8,025 nt of DNA from Alistipes sp. (GCA_017559685.1 JAFYQY010000198.1:1-8025); one strand, 5' to 3'. Positions 1 through 7,349 are shown, counted from the first letter of the stretch. The notes: a model not told the origin generated them from the sequence alone. Translations and numbers: made by a program.

Positions 1-1
1 C

Positions 2-1003
2 ATCATCCACACCGAGGGTGAGGCTCCAAACTACATCTTGCAACGCAAGAATAAGGCCATCTTCCCTGACGTACCTGCGATGATGGATAACATCGACCGT
101 GTAACTGCGCACATCCGTGCAAAGGTTGCTGCCGAGGGCGGCGACGTTAAGCGTGAGGTTATGACAATCAACCACACTCACGACGGCAAGTTCTACCACG
201 TAGACGAGGCTGGCGAGTATTGGGCAGTTTGCGAGTTTATCGCCGACACCGTAGCCTACGACTCGGCAAATAGCGAAGCTTTGGCTCGTATGGGTGGTAT
301 GGGTATCGGTAAGTTCCAGTCGCAGTTGGCAGACTTCACCGAGCCATTGGCAGAGGTTATCAAGGGCTTCCACAATATCAAGCACCGCTTTGTACAGTGG
401 GATGAGGCTATCGCACAGGATGCAGCAGGCCGTGTTGCATCGCTTGCGGAGGAGATTTCGTGGATCGAGTCACGCCGTGAGGATATGTTGGCATTCTGGG
501 CAAAGGTTGAGTCGGGCGAGATTCCGATGCGAGTAACTCACAACGACACCAAGATCAACAACATTCTATTCGACAAGCAGGGCAACGTACTCTGCGTAAT
601 CGATTTGGATACAGTGATGTCGGCTCCTGCATTGAACGACTTTGGTGACGCTATCCGCACCTACGCAAACACAGGCGCAGAGGATGCAACCGATCTCTCG
701 ACCGTATCTCTCTCGTTGCCTATGTTCGCAGCTTATGCCGATGGTTATCTCTCGCAGCAGGCAACAACACTCACACAGGCCGAGTTGGATCACCTGGCAT
801 TCTCGGCTCGTTACATTACTTTCGAGCAGGTTTTGCGTTTCTTGATGGACTACATCAATGGTGATACCTATTATAAGATTAAGTCGCCACTCCACAACTT
901 GGAGCGCACACACGCACAGTACGCATTGTTGCAGAGCATCGAGGCTCAGTACGAGGCTATGTGCGAGGTAATCAAGACTACAACCGCTAAATACTTGGCA
1001 TAA
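2..1003 (+). CDS. Phosphotransferase enzyme family protein, NahK-like sugar kinase (5' partial)
   Basis: Cytoplasmic small-molecule kinase of the aminoglycoside phosphotransferase (APH/choline kinase) fold, closest in feel to N-acetylhexosamine 1-kinases. The frame is open from base 2 with no start codon, so the N-terminus lies outside the window; the TTG at 38-40 is internal because the family-typical stretch NYILQRKNK begins before it. Of the 333 residues visible, the catalytic loop reads THNDTKINN, giving the Brenner pattern HxDxxxxN (His180, Asp182, Asn187 counted from base 2). The metal-binding segment is CVIDLDTV, followed by NDFGDAIR. NahK-type enzymes are about 360 residues, so roughly 25 are missing. 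The stop overlaps the next start (TAATG), implying translational coupling to the CBM9-like gene. The family call is firm; the substrate (N-acetylhexosamine, another sugar, or something else) is inference. Confidence 0.85.
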   Translation: MIHTEGEAPNYILQRKNKAIFPDVPAMMDNIDRVTAHIRAKVAAEGGDVKREVMTINHTHDGKFYHVDEAGEYWAVCEFIADTVAYDSANSEALARMGGMGIGKFQSQLADFTEPLAEVIKGFHNIKHRFVQWDEAIAQDAAGRVASLAEEISWIESRREDMLAFWAKVESGEIPMRVTHNDTKINNILFDKQGNVLCVIDLDTVMSAPALNDFGDAIRTYANTGAEDATDLSTVSLSLPMFAAYADGYLSQQATTLTQAELDHLAFSARYITFEQVLRFLMDYINGDTYYKIKSPLHNLERTHAQYALLQSIEAQYEAMCEVIKTTTAKYLA

Positions 1004-1629
1004 TGAAGGTCGCAAAGTTGGATTTGTCGGGCAAGGCTCTCGCCGAGGTATTCGAGGGCATCGCACCCGAGAAGATTGCTTGTTGCAATTGGGCTGAGGA
1101 GTATCCATACGCTCCGAACGTAACATTTAAGATGTTCCACACGGGCGAGAAGTTGTATGTCCGCTTCGATGTCGAAGAGGGCTACACCGCAGCTCGTGTT
1201 GCAGAGGATAATGGCGAGGTTTGGACCGACTCGTGCTGCGAGTTTTTCCTCTCGTTGGATGGCGAGGCCTACTACAACGTAGAAACAACCTGCATCGGCA
1301 AGATGTTGATTGGCTACCGCAAAAAGGGTCAGGATGTTATACACGCTGGCGAGGACGTGCTCTCGCAGGTTGAGCGCCACACATCGCTCGGCACCGAGCC
1401 TTTCGAGGAGCAGGTGGGCGAGAATAAGTGGTCGTTGATGCTGGGACTCCCAACCTCGATTATGCACCAGCACAAGGTGGAGAGTTGGGATGGCTTGAAG
1501 CTGAAGGTCAACCTCTACAAATGTGGCGATAACCTCTCGAAGCCTCACTTCCTATCGTGGCAACCGATTGCACTTCCGCAACCTTGTTTCCACTGTCCAG
1601 AGTTCTTCACAGCGATAGAGTTGGAGTAA
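1003..1629 (+). CDS. Carbohydrate-binding family 9-like protein, cytoplasmic
   Basis: A 208-residue protein resembling the CBM9-like (DOMON-type beta sandwich) family common in Bacteroidetes. Recognisable segments are the core EDNGEVWTDSCCEFFLS at residues 68-84, the following YYNVETTCIG, and the C-terminal PHFLSW...FHCPEFF block around 181-202 that ends the domain. The protein is one domain with nothing added. It starts MKVAKLDLSGK and has no signal peptide or membrane segment, so it should stay in the cytoplasm, unlike the CBM9 modules of secreted xylanases. Cysteines are frequent (27, 28, 78, 79, 97, 174, 195, 198), which also fits a reducing compartment. The ATG shares its first base with the stop of the kinase gene upstream, so the two are almost certainly cotranslated. 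Sugar binding is inferred from the family; no enzymatic residues are visible. Confidence 0.85.
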   Translation: MKVAKLDLSGKALAEVFEGIAPEKIACCNWAEEYPYAPNVTFKMFHTGEKLYVRFDVEEGYTAARVAEDNGEVWTDSCCEFFLSLDGEAYYNVETTCIGKMLIGYRKKGQDVIHAGEDVLSQVERHTSLGTEPFEEQVGENKWSLMLGLPTSIMHQHKVESWDGLKLKVNLYKCGDNLSKPHFLSWQPIALPQPCFHCPEFFTAIELE

Positions 1630-1664
1630 AAAAAATCGTGGCGAAGTGCCACGATTTTTTTATT
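1630..1664 (+). terminator. Intrinsic terminator of the kinase/CBM9-like operon, possibly bidirectional
   Basis: The stem TCGTGGC (1636-1642) pairs with GCCACGA (1648-1654) around a 5-base loop. It is extended by an A-run on the left pairing with a T-run on the right, and begins directly after the TAA stop. T-runs follow the stem on either strand, so it could also stop leftward transcription from the convergent operon. Confidence 0.9.
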
Positions 1665-1687
1665 TAACGGAAAACTATTTCCCACCA

Positions 1688-1810
1688 AAAATCGTAAATG
1701 ATTAGTTATTTTTGTGCCAAACAAAAAGTCCGATGCGCAGCATACTTTGGCGTATGTGAGCAATCGGACTATTGAAGATTGGTGCAAAAAGAGCCAATCA
1801 GAACGATTTT
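1688..1810. repeat. Long imperfect inverted repeat in the convergent intergenic region
   Basis: Nested pairing arms are visible: 1688-1695 with 1803-1810 (8 bp), 1699-1703 with 1796-1800 (5 bp), 1709-1720 with 1779-1790 (12 pairs, two of them G:T), 1727-1734 with 1763-1770 (8 bp), and 1740-1745 with 1752-1757 (6 pairs, one G:T). The apex loop is 1746-1751. The outer arm overlaps the last bases of the hydrolase gene. Only the inner 8-bp arm is needed for a terminator, so the rest is unexplained: a structured RNA, a degenerate repeat element, or coincidence. Confidence 0.5.
1721..1770 (-). terminator. Intrinsic terminator of the aminotransferase-rarA-hydrolase operon
   Basis: Read on the minus strand, the perfect 8-bp stem AGTCCGAT/ATCGGACT (1727-1734 with 1763-1770) encloses a smaller inner hairpin and is followed at once by TTTTTGTTTGG. 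It lies about 40 bases after the hydrolase stop codon, as expected for the operon's terminator. Confidence 0.7.
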
Positions 1811-2750
1811 ATTTTTTATCGTAGTTTGAATTCAAATATTCTTGTACCGAGAATTTGGTCTGGCAAGGCTCTAAATCCTTGTCAACATACTCGTAGGTAT
1901 GCTGCATCTTCTCGCCTCCGAGAACGCAACGACGGAGGAATGAGATAATCTCCTCGTGGTTGTAGAAGAGTGGTAGGAGTGCCAACGAGTGGTCACGATA
2001 GTGTGCCGAATGGAAGTAGTAGGACGCCCCTTTCTTATGGAGTTGGTCGGCTATGAAGTCCGAGCCATAGAAGCCGATAGCGCAAATTGTCGCCTTATAG
2101 TACGGCACATTGCGGTCGGCATTGCCGTGAAAGAGCATCACAGGGCAAGGAGTCTTATGCCACTTAGGTTTGCTCAACACCGAATATATAGCGCCTGCGC
2201 AAGCGATAACGCCCGCATAGTTGAACTCCTTGGGGAGAATCTTGGCGTAACGAGAGCGGTTCGAGATATGATTCTCGGCCTGCAACACAGCGATTGCGCC
2301 CGCACTCGAGCCGCTCGTCACGATGCAGTCTGTGTTGATACCCATCTTATCGGCATTGTCGAGGATATATCTCGTAGCACGCATCACATCCTCGGCAGCA
2401 TAGTTCACCGAGCGATACATCAGCTTTGCGCCCTTCAATGGCCCAATCTTCTGCGGTGCATCGACCGTAAACTTCATACCCAAGCGATAATCTATCGACA
2501 CCACATCGAAGCCCTGCTTCAACATCATATCGAAGAACTTCATATAGCGCTGATCGGCACGATTGCCGTGCGAGAAGCCACCTCCGAAGGCAAACAACAA
2601 ACAAGGGTGCTTACCCTCGCCCTCGGCACGATAGTGGTCGAGATACAACGGCTCATCGCCCTCTACAAAACAATATGTTGCGGGCTTAACCTGAGCCATA
2701 ACTGTTGCCATCATCATAACAAGAGAGAGAAATAGTAATATTCGTTTCAT
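1809..2750 (-). CDS. Secreted alpha/beta hydrolase (esterase/lipase-like)
   Basis: A 313-residue exported serine hydrolase of the alpha/beta fold, probably periplasmic. An N-terminal signal peptide (basic MKR, hydrophobic stretch to about 18, cut site after VMA before Gln20) has no lipobox Cys. The oxyanion-hole segment is FAFGGGFSHG (residues 53-62). The nucleophile elbow is GSSAG with Ser149. A likely acid is Asp212 in HGNADRNVPY, and the likely catalytic His is His254 in HYRDHS. The HGGG-type motif and GSSAG elbow suggest the carboxylesterase / BD-FAE-like acetyl esterase group; whether it removes acyl groups from glycans, peptides or other esters cannot be told. Its ATG follows the rarA stop by 4 bases, so it is the last gene of that operon. 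The hydrophobic start makes ATG at 2750 the natural choice. Confidence 0.85.
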   Translation of the reverse strand: MKRILLFLSLVMMMATVMAQVKPATYCFVEGDEPLYLDHYRAEGEGKHPCLLFAFGGGFSHGNRADQRYMKFFDMMLKQGFDVVSIDYRLGMKFTVDAPQKIGPLKGAKLMYRSVNYAAEDVMRATRYILDNADKMGINTDCIVTSGSSAGAIAVLQAENHISNRSRYAKILPKEFNYAGVIACAGAIYSVLSKPKWHKTPCPVMLFHGNADRNVPYYKATICAIGFYGSDFIADQLHKKGASYYFHSAHYRDHSLALLPLFYNHEEIISFLRRCVLGGEKMQHTYEYVDKDLEPCQTKFSVQEYLNSNYDKK

Positions 2751-2754
2751 ACCA

Positions 2755-4029
2755 CTACTTATATTTGTCCTTCCAAAGTTGTTGCATTCGCTCCGCTATG
2801 CGTTGCTCGGTCTGATTGCCGGTGTTGGGATGGTAGAACTGCCTACCCTTGAGGCTCTCGGGCATAAACTCCTGCTCGACAAAGTTACCCGCAAAGTCGT
2901 GCGCATATTTATACCCCTTGCCATATCCCTCGTCGCTCATCAACTCGGTTACGGCATTGCGCAGGTGCAACGGCACAGGTCGCAAGTTGGTATCCTTCTG
3001 AACAAATGCCAGCGCTTCGTTGATAGCCGTATAGGCCGAGTTGCTCTTTTGTGATGTAGCCAGGTAAATTGTCGTCTCGGCCAATGTTATACGAGCCTCG
3101 GGCATACCAATCTTATGCACCGTATCGAAACAAGCATTCGCCAACAACAACGCATTCGGGTTTGCCAAACCGATATCCTCCGAAGCCAAAATCACCAATC
3201 TTCGTGCAATAAATCGTGGTTCCTCTCCTCCCGCCAACATTCGTGCCAAGTAGTAGATTGCAGCGTTTGGATCGCTACCACGAACACTCTTAATAAAGGC
3301 CGAAATCACATCGTAGTGTTGTTCGCCATTCTTGTCGTAGAGTGCGATATTTTGCTGTAACACATCCGTTACGAGCTCGTCGGTAATTATCAGGTCGCCC
3401 TCACGTGAGGAGGTTACAATGTCGAGAATATTCAATAATTTTCTCGCATCGCCACCCGCAAAGCGGAACAATGCGGCGCTCTCCTCAACCTTGATATTTC
3501 GTTTTTTGAGCTCCACATCGGTAGTCAATGCACGGTCGAGCAGATGTTGTAAATCTGCATCCTGCATAGGCTTCAAGGTGTAGACCTGACAACGGCTCAA
3601 GAGTGGCGAGATAACCTCGAACGACGGATTTTCGGTAGTCGCACCTATAAGGGTTATAACACCCTGCTCCACCGCACCCAAGAGTGAGTCTTGCTGCGAC
3701 TTGTTGAAGCGATGAATCTCGTCGATAAACAACAATGGAGTCTTTGCCGAGAAGAACTTCTGATTCTTTGCCGACTCGATAACCTCACGCACCTCCTTAA
3801 CGCCCGAAGTTACGGCCGAGAGCGTATAGAAAGGCCTTTCGAGCGTGTTTGCCACAATCTTGGCAAGCGTAGTCTTACCAACACCCGGAGGGCCCCAGAG
3901 AATAAATGACGGCACATTTCCCGCCTCGATAAAGCGACGGAAAACACCACCCTCCCCCACAAGGTGTTGCTGACCGATGTAATCTTCAAGAGATTTCGGT
4001 CTTAATCTCTCCGCCAATGGTGCTGACAT
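2755..4029 (-). CDS. rarA: Replication-associated recombination protein A (RarA/MgsA AAA+ ATPase)
   Basis: A 424-residue AAA+ ATPase of the RarA/MgsA/WRNIP1 family, related to clamp-loader ATPases, which acts at stalled replication forks and single-stranded DNA ends in the cytoplasm. It starts with the family signature PLAERLRPKSLEDYIGQ. The Walker A is GPPGVGKT (46-53), the Walker B LLFIDE followed by IHRF (99-107), sensor 1 GATTENPSF (129-137), the arginine finger in LLSRCQ (143-148), and sensor 2 GGDARKLLN (192-200). The C-terminal tetramerisation and MgsA-type region is present, with SVRGSDPNAAIYYLARML near 248-265 and EDIGLANPNAL near 284-294. Full length for the family and no damaged motif. 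It sits between the aminotransferase (3-base gap) and the hydrolase (4-base gap), so it is probably cotranscribed; no shared pathway with them is evident. Confidence 0.97.
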   Translation of the reverse strand: MSAPLAERLRPKSLEDYIGQQHLVGEGGVFRRFIEAGNVPSFILWGPPGVGKTTLAKIVANTLERPFYTLSAVTSGVKEVREVIESAKNQKFFSAKTPLLFIDEIHRFNKSQQDSLLGAVEQGVITLIGATTENPSFEVISPLLSRCQVYTLKPMQDADLQHLLDRALTTDVELKKRNIKVEESAALFRFAGGDARKLLNILDIVTSSREGDLIITDELVTDVLQQNIALYDKNGEQHYDVISAFIKSVRGSDPNAAIYYLARMLAGGEEPRFIARRLVILASEDIGLANPNALLLANACFDTVHKIGMPEARITLAETTIYLATSQKSNSAYTAINEALAFVQKDTNLRPVPLHLRNAVTELMSDEGYGKGYKYAHDFAGNFVEQEFMPESLKGRQFYHPNTGNQTEQRIAERMQQLWKDKYK

Positions 4030-4032
4030 AGT

Positions 4033-5232
4033 TTATTTCTCTAATTTATTGTACTCTTCGATTGCTTTGCCGAGGATGCGGATAGCCTTTTTGAGTTCCT
4101 CCTTCTCGAGAATATAGGCGATACGCACCTCGTCCTTACCCAAGCCCGAATTGGAGTAGAAACCCGAAGCTGGAGCGAGCATAATGGTTGCACCCTCGTA
4201 CTCGAACTCACGCAAGCACCACTCACAGAACTTGTCGCTATCGTCGATAGGCAGACGAGCGATGGTGTAGAATGCACCCATCGGAATTGGCGAGAATACT
4301 CCGTCAATCTTGTTCAACTCATCAACCAAGCAGTTACGACGCTCGATATACTCCTCGTAGGTGTGAATAGCATACTCACGAGGGGCGTCGAGCGAAGCCT
4401 CCGCTGCAATCTGACCAAGCAACGGTGGCGAGAGACGAGCCTGGCAGAACTTCATCACTGCAGCACGCAAGGTCTTATTCTTGGTGATCAATGCGCCGAT
4501 GCGGATACCGCACTCCGAGTATCGCTTCGACACCGAGTCAATCAATACCACATTATCCTCGATACCCTCCAAGTGGCACGCCGAGATATACGGCGAGCCC
4601 GTATAGATAAACTCACGGTAAACTTCGTCGGAGAAGAGGAACAGGTCGTGCTTCTTGACCAGGTCACGAATACGATTCATCTCCTTGCGAGTATAGAGGT
4701 AGCCCGTTGGGTTGTTTGGATTACAGATAAGAATGCCTCGAGTGCGCTCGTTGATAAGCTCCTCGAACTGCTCGATCGACGGCAATGCGAAGCCGTTCTC
4801 GATAGTCGAAGTGATAGGGCGAATCACCGCACCCGCCGAGACTGCAAAGGCCATATAGTTGGCGTAAGCAGGCTCTGGAACGATAATCTCGTCGCCAGGG
4901 TTGAGGCACGACATAAAGGCAAACAACACCGCCTCCGAGCCTCCAGCCGTAACGATAATATCTTCGGGCGTAAGCTTGATTTGGTATTGGTCGTAGTAGC
5001 CCACCAACTTCTCTCGCAACGAGAGGAAGCCGTCGCTCGGACTATACTCCAAAATCTCACGGTCGATATTGCGGATGGCGTCGAGAGCCACCTGCGGAGT
5101 CTTGATATCGGGCTGACCGATATTGAGATGATAGACCTTTGTACCACGCTTTTTAGCCTCCTCGGCAAGCGGAGCGAGTCGTCGAATTGGAGATGCCGGC
5201 ATCAATACGGCACGTTCTGAAATCTTTGGCAT
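4033..5232 (-). CDS. Pyridoxal phosphate-dependent class I/II aminotransferase
   Basis: A 399-residue fold-type I PLP enzyme of the aspartate aminotransferase superfamily, cytoplasmic, moving an amino group between an amino acid and a 2-oxo acid. Visible family features are YHLNIGQPDI (34-43), the cofactor phosphate region TAGGSEA (95-101), ICNPNNPTGYLY (169-180) with Asn173, SDEVY (201-205) whose Asp202 should contact the pyridine nitrogen, the Schiff-base Lys236 in DSVSKRYSECGIRIG, and Arg370 in EVRIAY for the substrate carboxylate. Length is normal. It is the first gene of the minus-strand operon and has its own TATATTTG promoter element about 40 bases upstream. The amino-acid specificity is not readable from sequence; aspartate, alanine or aromatic substrates are possible, so no symbol is given. 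Confidence 0.92.
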   Translation of the reverse strand: MPKISERAVLMPASPIRRLAPLAEEAKKRGTKVYHLNIGQPDIKTPQVALDAIRNIDREILEYSPSDGFLSLREKLVGYYDQYQIKLTPEDIIVTAGGSEAVLFAFMSCLNPGDEIIVPEPAYANYMAFAVSAGAVIRPITSTIENGFALPSIEQFEELINERTRGILICNPNNPTGYLYTRKEMNRIRDLVKKHDLFLFSDEVYREFIYTGSPYISACHLEGIEDNVVLIDSVSKRYSECGIRIGALITKNKTLRAAVMKFCQARLSPPLLGQIAAEASLDAPREYAIHTYEEYIERRNCLVDELNKIDGVFSPIPMGAFYTIARLPIDDSDKFCEWCLREFEYEGATIMLAPASGFYSNSGLGKDEVRIAYILEKEELKKAIRILGKAIEEYNKLEK

Positions 5233-5271
5233 AGTATTATAGTTATCTATTTAAATGCGAATTTATCCACG

Positions 5272-5279
5272 CAAATATA
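5272..5279 (-). promoter_or_regulatory. Bacteroidetes-type -7 element for the aminotransferase operon
   Basis: On the minus strand the sequence reads TATATTTG, a perfect match to the TAnnTTTG -7 box, 39 bases before the aminotransferase ATG. The expected -33 zone, about 20 bases upstream, is only T-rich (TTTTTTTC), so the -33 element is weak or absent. The palindrome at 5278-5294 overlaps the edge of this box. Confidence 0.55.
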
Positions 5280-5294
5280 ACAATTTTATTGTTA
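5278..5294. promoter_or_regulatory. Perfect palindrome between the -7 and -33 zones of the aminotransferase promoter
   Basis: TAACAAT, a 3-base spacer, then ATTGTTA: seven-base arms with perfect dyad symmetry. It lies exactly where a repressor would compete with RNA polymerase on the leftward promoter. The AT-rich composition makes chance occurrence plausible, so the operator role is inference. Confidence 0.35.
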
Positions 5295-5367
5295 ATAGCG
5301 AAAAAATATTTTTTTCGAACCACTCCAGACCACCATTTTTAAGGCGCCTTTAAAATACGCCTCAGCA

Positions 5368-5399
5368 TTTGCAATTTCATTTTTTTGTTTATAACTTTG
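5368..5399 (+). promoter_or_regulatory. Promoter of the C10 protease operon
   Basis: The -33 element TTTG at 5368-5371 is separated by 20 bases from a perfect -7 box TAACTTTG at 5392-5399, the spacing expected for the Bacteroidetes primary sigma factor. This predicts a start site near 5405 and a leader of about 30 bases before the ATG at 5438. A GGCGCC-centred palindrome (5337-5355) lies 13 bases upstream of the -33 element. Confidence 0.8.
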
Positions 5400-5437
5400 G
5401 ACAAACATCGAGTCTAAACCATTAAAACTATTGGACT

Positions 5438-6808
5438 ATGAGAAAAAGCTATCTTGTGCTACTACTCGTAGCGATGTTTGCAATCACATCATGTGATTAC
5501 AACGATGAACAATTAGTTGTTAATCCAGCCGAACAAGCAGAGGAGGCTATCATCAACGGAAAGGTACCATTCTCTCGTGCTATCTCAAACGCAGACTTTG
5601 TATTCAAAAACATCGATGGCACCTCGGCAAAGAAACGCAAGGTGCGCAGTGTCGATGTATTGACACGACCAAATTCCGATTCCAAGATTGTCAGCACAAG
5701 GTCTTCTTCGTTGAGTGAAGACGATAAGCCATTAGCATATGTTGTCAATTATGAAAATAATGAAGGTTTTGCAATCCTTGCAGCTGACACAAAACTGCCT
5801 CCTGTAATTAGTATTGGAGATGAGGGAAATTTTGACACCGAGGGCTTTGCTAATTTTGTTCAAAACAATGGAGCAACTCGCTCCGACAGTGACCTAAATC
5901 CAGCGCAAGAGGTACAGTATGCCATAATTAGCAACTCGTTGGAGTTACCTTCTGTTAATATTGGAAGTGGTACATTGGTTAGCGGAGTAGATACTACCAT
6001 TATGCTAAAATGTATGCCTCTTGTTACAACCAAGTGGGGACAAGAGGCACCTTACGACTATTATTCACCAATGAAGCCTAACAACAGCGGTAAAGGTTAT
6101 GCAGGTTGCGTTCCAGTAGCAGGAGCACAGGTACTAGCTTCATTATGCTACCATCACAACTGGCGTCCAACAACCCAGCTAAGCAATACTTATACCGTTG
6201 ATTGGTATACCATTAATAGAATTATTTTTGCGAATATCATCGGTTTTTCTTCAAACGATACATCTGCAAATGCCTTAGCTGTTGCATCATTAATCCGTGC
6301 CGTTGGAGAGGATGTTGATGCCGATTATAAAAATAATGGCACTGGCGCACCCACAAAGAATTTGGAAAAAACTTTCGATAGATTAGGCATGGCAAACACA
6401 GTGTATGGAAATGAGAGCACTCGTCCAAGTGTCACTATAAACGATGTTTTTACCACTTTATTTACTAGAAATTATCCAGTAATCGTCCGTGCGGAAGACA
6501 GTTACGCCTCTAGCGGTGGACACGCTTTCATATTTGATGGATGGCTACGTATTGAATACAACCTTTTAGCAAATAGACCAATGGAAGGTATGCCTGAAAT
6601 TTCGCGTCCTGATAATACTCAAATTCAGTTTGATTTAGTGCATCTAAACCTAGGTTGGTATGGCTGTGCTGATGGCTACTATTTGCCCGATGCAATCAAT
6701 TTAACAGAAGATAAATATTACGAATATGCAGAAGATAATGACACTACAGTTCCACAACCATATATATATGACTTAGATATGCATTACCTAATATACAGGT
6801 TATTTTAG
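5438..6808 (+). CDS. C10 family (streptopain-like) cysteine protease, lipoprotein precursor
   Basis: A 456-residue secreted papain-like protease with an N-terminal inhibitory propeptide. The signal peptide ends in the lipobox ITSC with Cys19 lipidated; the following DYNDE is acidic, as in Bacteroidetes surface-export signals. Residues about 48-130 match the Spi-type propeptide pattern (ISNADFVFKN, then AYVVNYENNEGFAILAAD). The catalytic domain runs from about 190: TKWGQEAPYD (198-207), GYAGCVPVAGAQVL with nucleophile Cys224, SSGGHAFIFDGW with His362, and HLNLGWYGCADGYYL (402-416), where Asn404 orients the His. In streptopain this last motif has Trp after the Asn; here it is Leu405. No C-terminal adhesion or BACON domain follows. 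Such enzymes in Bacteroides and streptococci cut host or competitor proteins and need propeptide removal to become active. The gene heads a two-gene transcript with a lipocalin-like lipoprotein. Confidence 0.92.
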   Translation: MRKSYLVLLLVAMFAITSCDYNDEQLVVNPAEQAEEAIINGKVPFSRAISNADFVFKNIDGTSAKKRKVRSVDVLTRPNSDSKIVSTRSSSLSEDDKPLAYVVNYENNEGFAILAADTKLPPVISIGDEGNFDTEGFANFVQNNGATRSDSDLNPAQEVQYAIISNSLELPSVNIGSGTLVSGVDTTIMLKCMPLVTTKWGQEAPYDYYSPMKPNNSGKGYAGCVPVAGAQVLASLCYHHNWRPTTQLSNTYTVDWYTINRIIFANIIGFSSNDTSANALAVASLIRAVGEDVDADYKNNGTGAPTKNLEKTFDRLGMANTVYGNESTRPSVTINDVFTTLFTRNYPVIVRAEDSYASSGGHAFIFDGWLRIEYNLLANRPMEGMPEISRPDNTQIQFDLVHLNLGWYGCADGYYLPDAINLTEDKYYEYAEDNDTTVPQPYIYDLDMHYLIYRLF

Positions 6809-6836
6809 TTATTGGCTATTTTAATTATTGCTTATT

Positions 6837-7349
6837 ATGAAAACAAAAATATTAATTTCATTGCTCACCCTGTTTGCATTTGTTGCGTGCGAGAAATACC
6901 CATATAGAGAAGAGGATAGATCTATAGAGAAGCTAATCGCTCAATGTCAGAATTTTAGCGAAGCAACTCTTTTGGAAGATTTACCAGGCGAATGGAAAAG
7001 ATATTGTGATCTTGCATATAATAACTCTTGGGACGAAATAGAGCGAATATTTATGTATATGGGACAAACAGACTTGGATGGATATGGAGTCATAACATAC
7101 ATATTTACGACAGATGGTAAATGTTCGTATTGTGCTATAAATCCTTCACTTGGGCCAGATGGTTATTTTGCAGACAATTTCGATTGGAACTACGATGGCA
7201 ATAACAAGAAGCTTACATTGAGTAGAGAAGGACTAAACGACAAGGAATACAATGTAAAAGGAATTAGCAATGAATATCTCATACTAGACCATTACGATGC
7301 TACAAACAATCATAATACTCGCGAAATTTACAAACGCATAACTGAATAG
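6837..7349 (+). CDS. Lipocalin-like lipoprotein downstream of the C10 protease
   Basis: A 170-residue lipoprotein, not assigned to a named family with certainty. ATG at 6837 gives an orderly signal peptide (MKTK, hydrophobic core) ending in the lipobox FVAC with Cys18; the in-frame TTG at 6828 adds only three residues before this and is less likely. After a short linker (EKYPYREED) comes a helical-looking stretch and then a beta-rich domain with the lipocalin-like pattern LPGEW (49-53), YIFTTDGK (88-95), WNYDGNNKKLTL (117-128), YNVKGISNEYLILD (138-151) and a closing REIYKRI (162-168). A CSYC pair occurs at 96-99. It begins 28 bases after the protease stop with no promoter between and precedes a strong terminator, so the two are cotranscribed. 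A protease-inhibitor or partner role is conjecture from context; an unrelated envelope lipoprotein is equally possible. Confidence 0.8.
   Translation: MKTKILISLLTLFAFVACEKYPYREEDRSIEKLIAQCQNFSEATLLEDLPGEWKRYCDLAYNNSWDEIERIFMYMGQTDLDGYGVITYIFTTDGKCSYCAINPSLGPDGYFADNFDWNYDGNNKKLTLSREGLNDKEYNVKGISNEYLILDHYDATNNHNTREIYKRITE

Noticed and set aside
566..1126. Long open frame on the minus strand opposite the kinase/CBM9-like genes
   Set aside because: It lies fully antisense to two well-recognised coding frames, is Cys/Arg-rich without any motif, and crosses their junction; a shadow of codon use.
1707..1714. TATTTTTG matching a plus-strand -7 promoter box inside the inverted repeat
   Set aside because: No TTG/TTTG element at 19-21 bases upstream; such T-rich octamers are frequent here, so it is not listed as a promoter.
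4363..5220. 285-codon open frame on the plus strand opposite the aminotransferase
   Set aside because: Antisense to a clear PLP enzyme with all catalytic motifs; the composition (rich in Arg, His, Leu) and lack of domains mark it as a shadow. The same applies to 1989-2735 opposite the hydrolase.
6828..6836. TTG at 6828 as start of the lipocalin-like lipoprotein
   Set aside because: It would prefix the orderly MKTK signal peptide start with three extra residues; ATG at 6837 is the better start.
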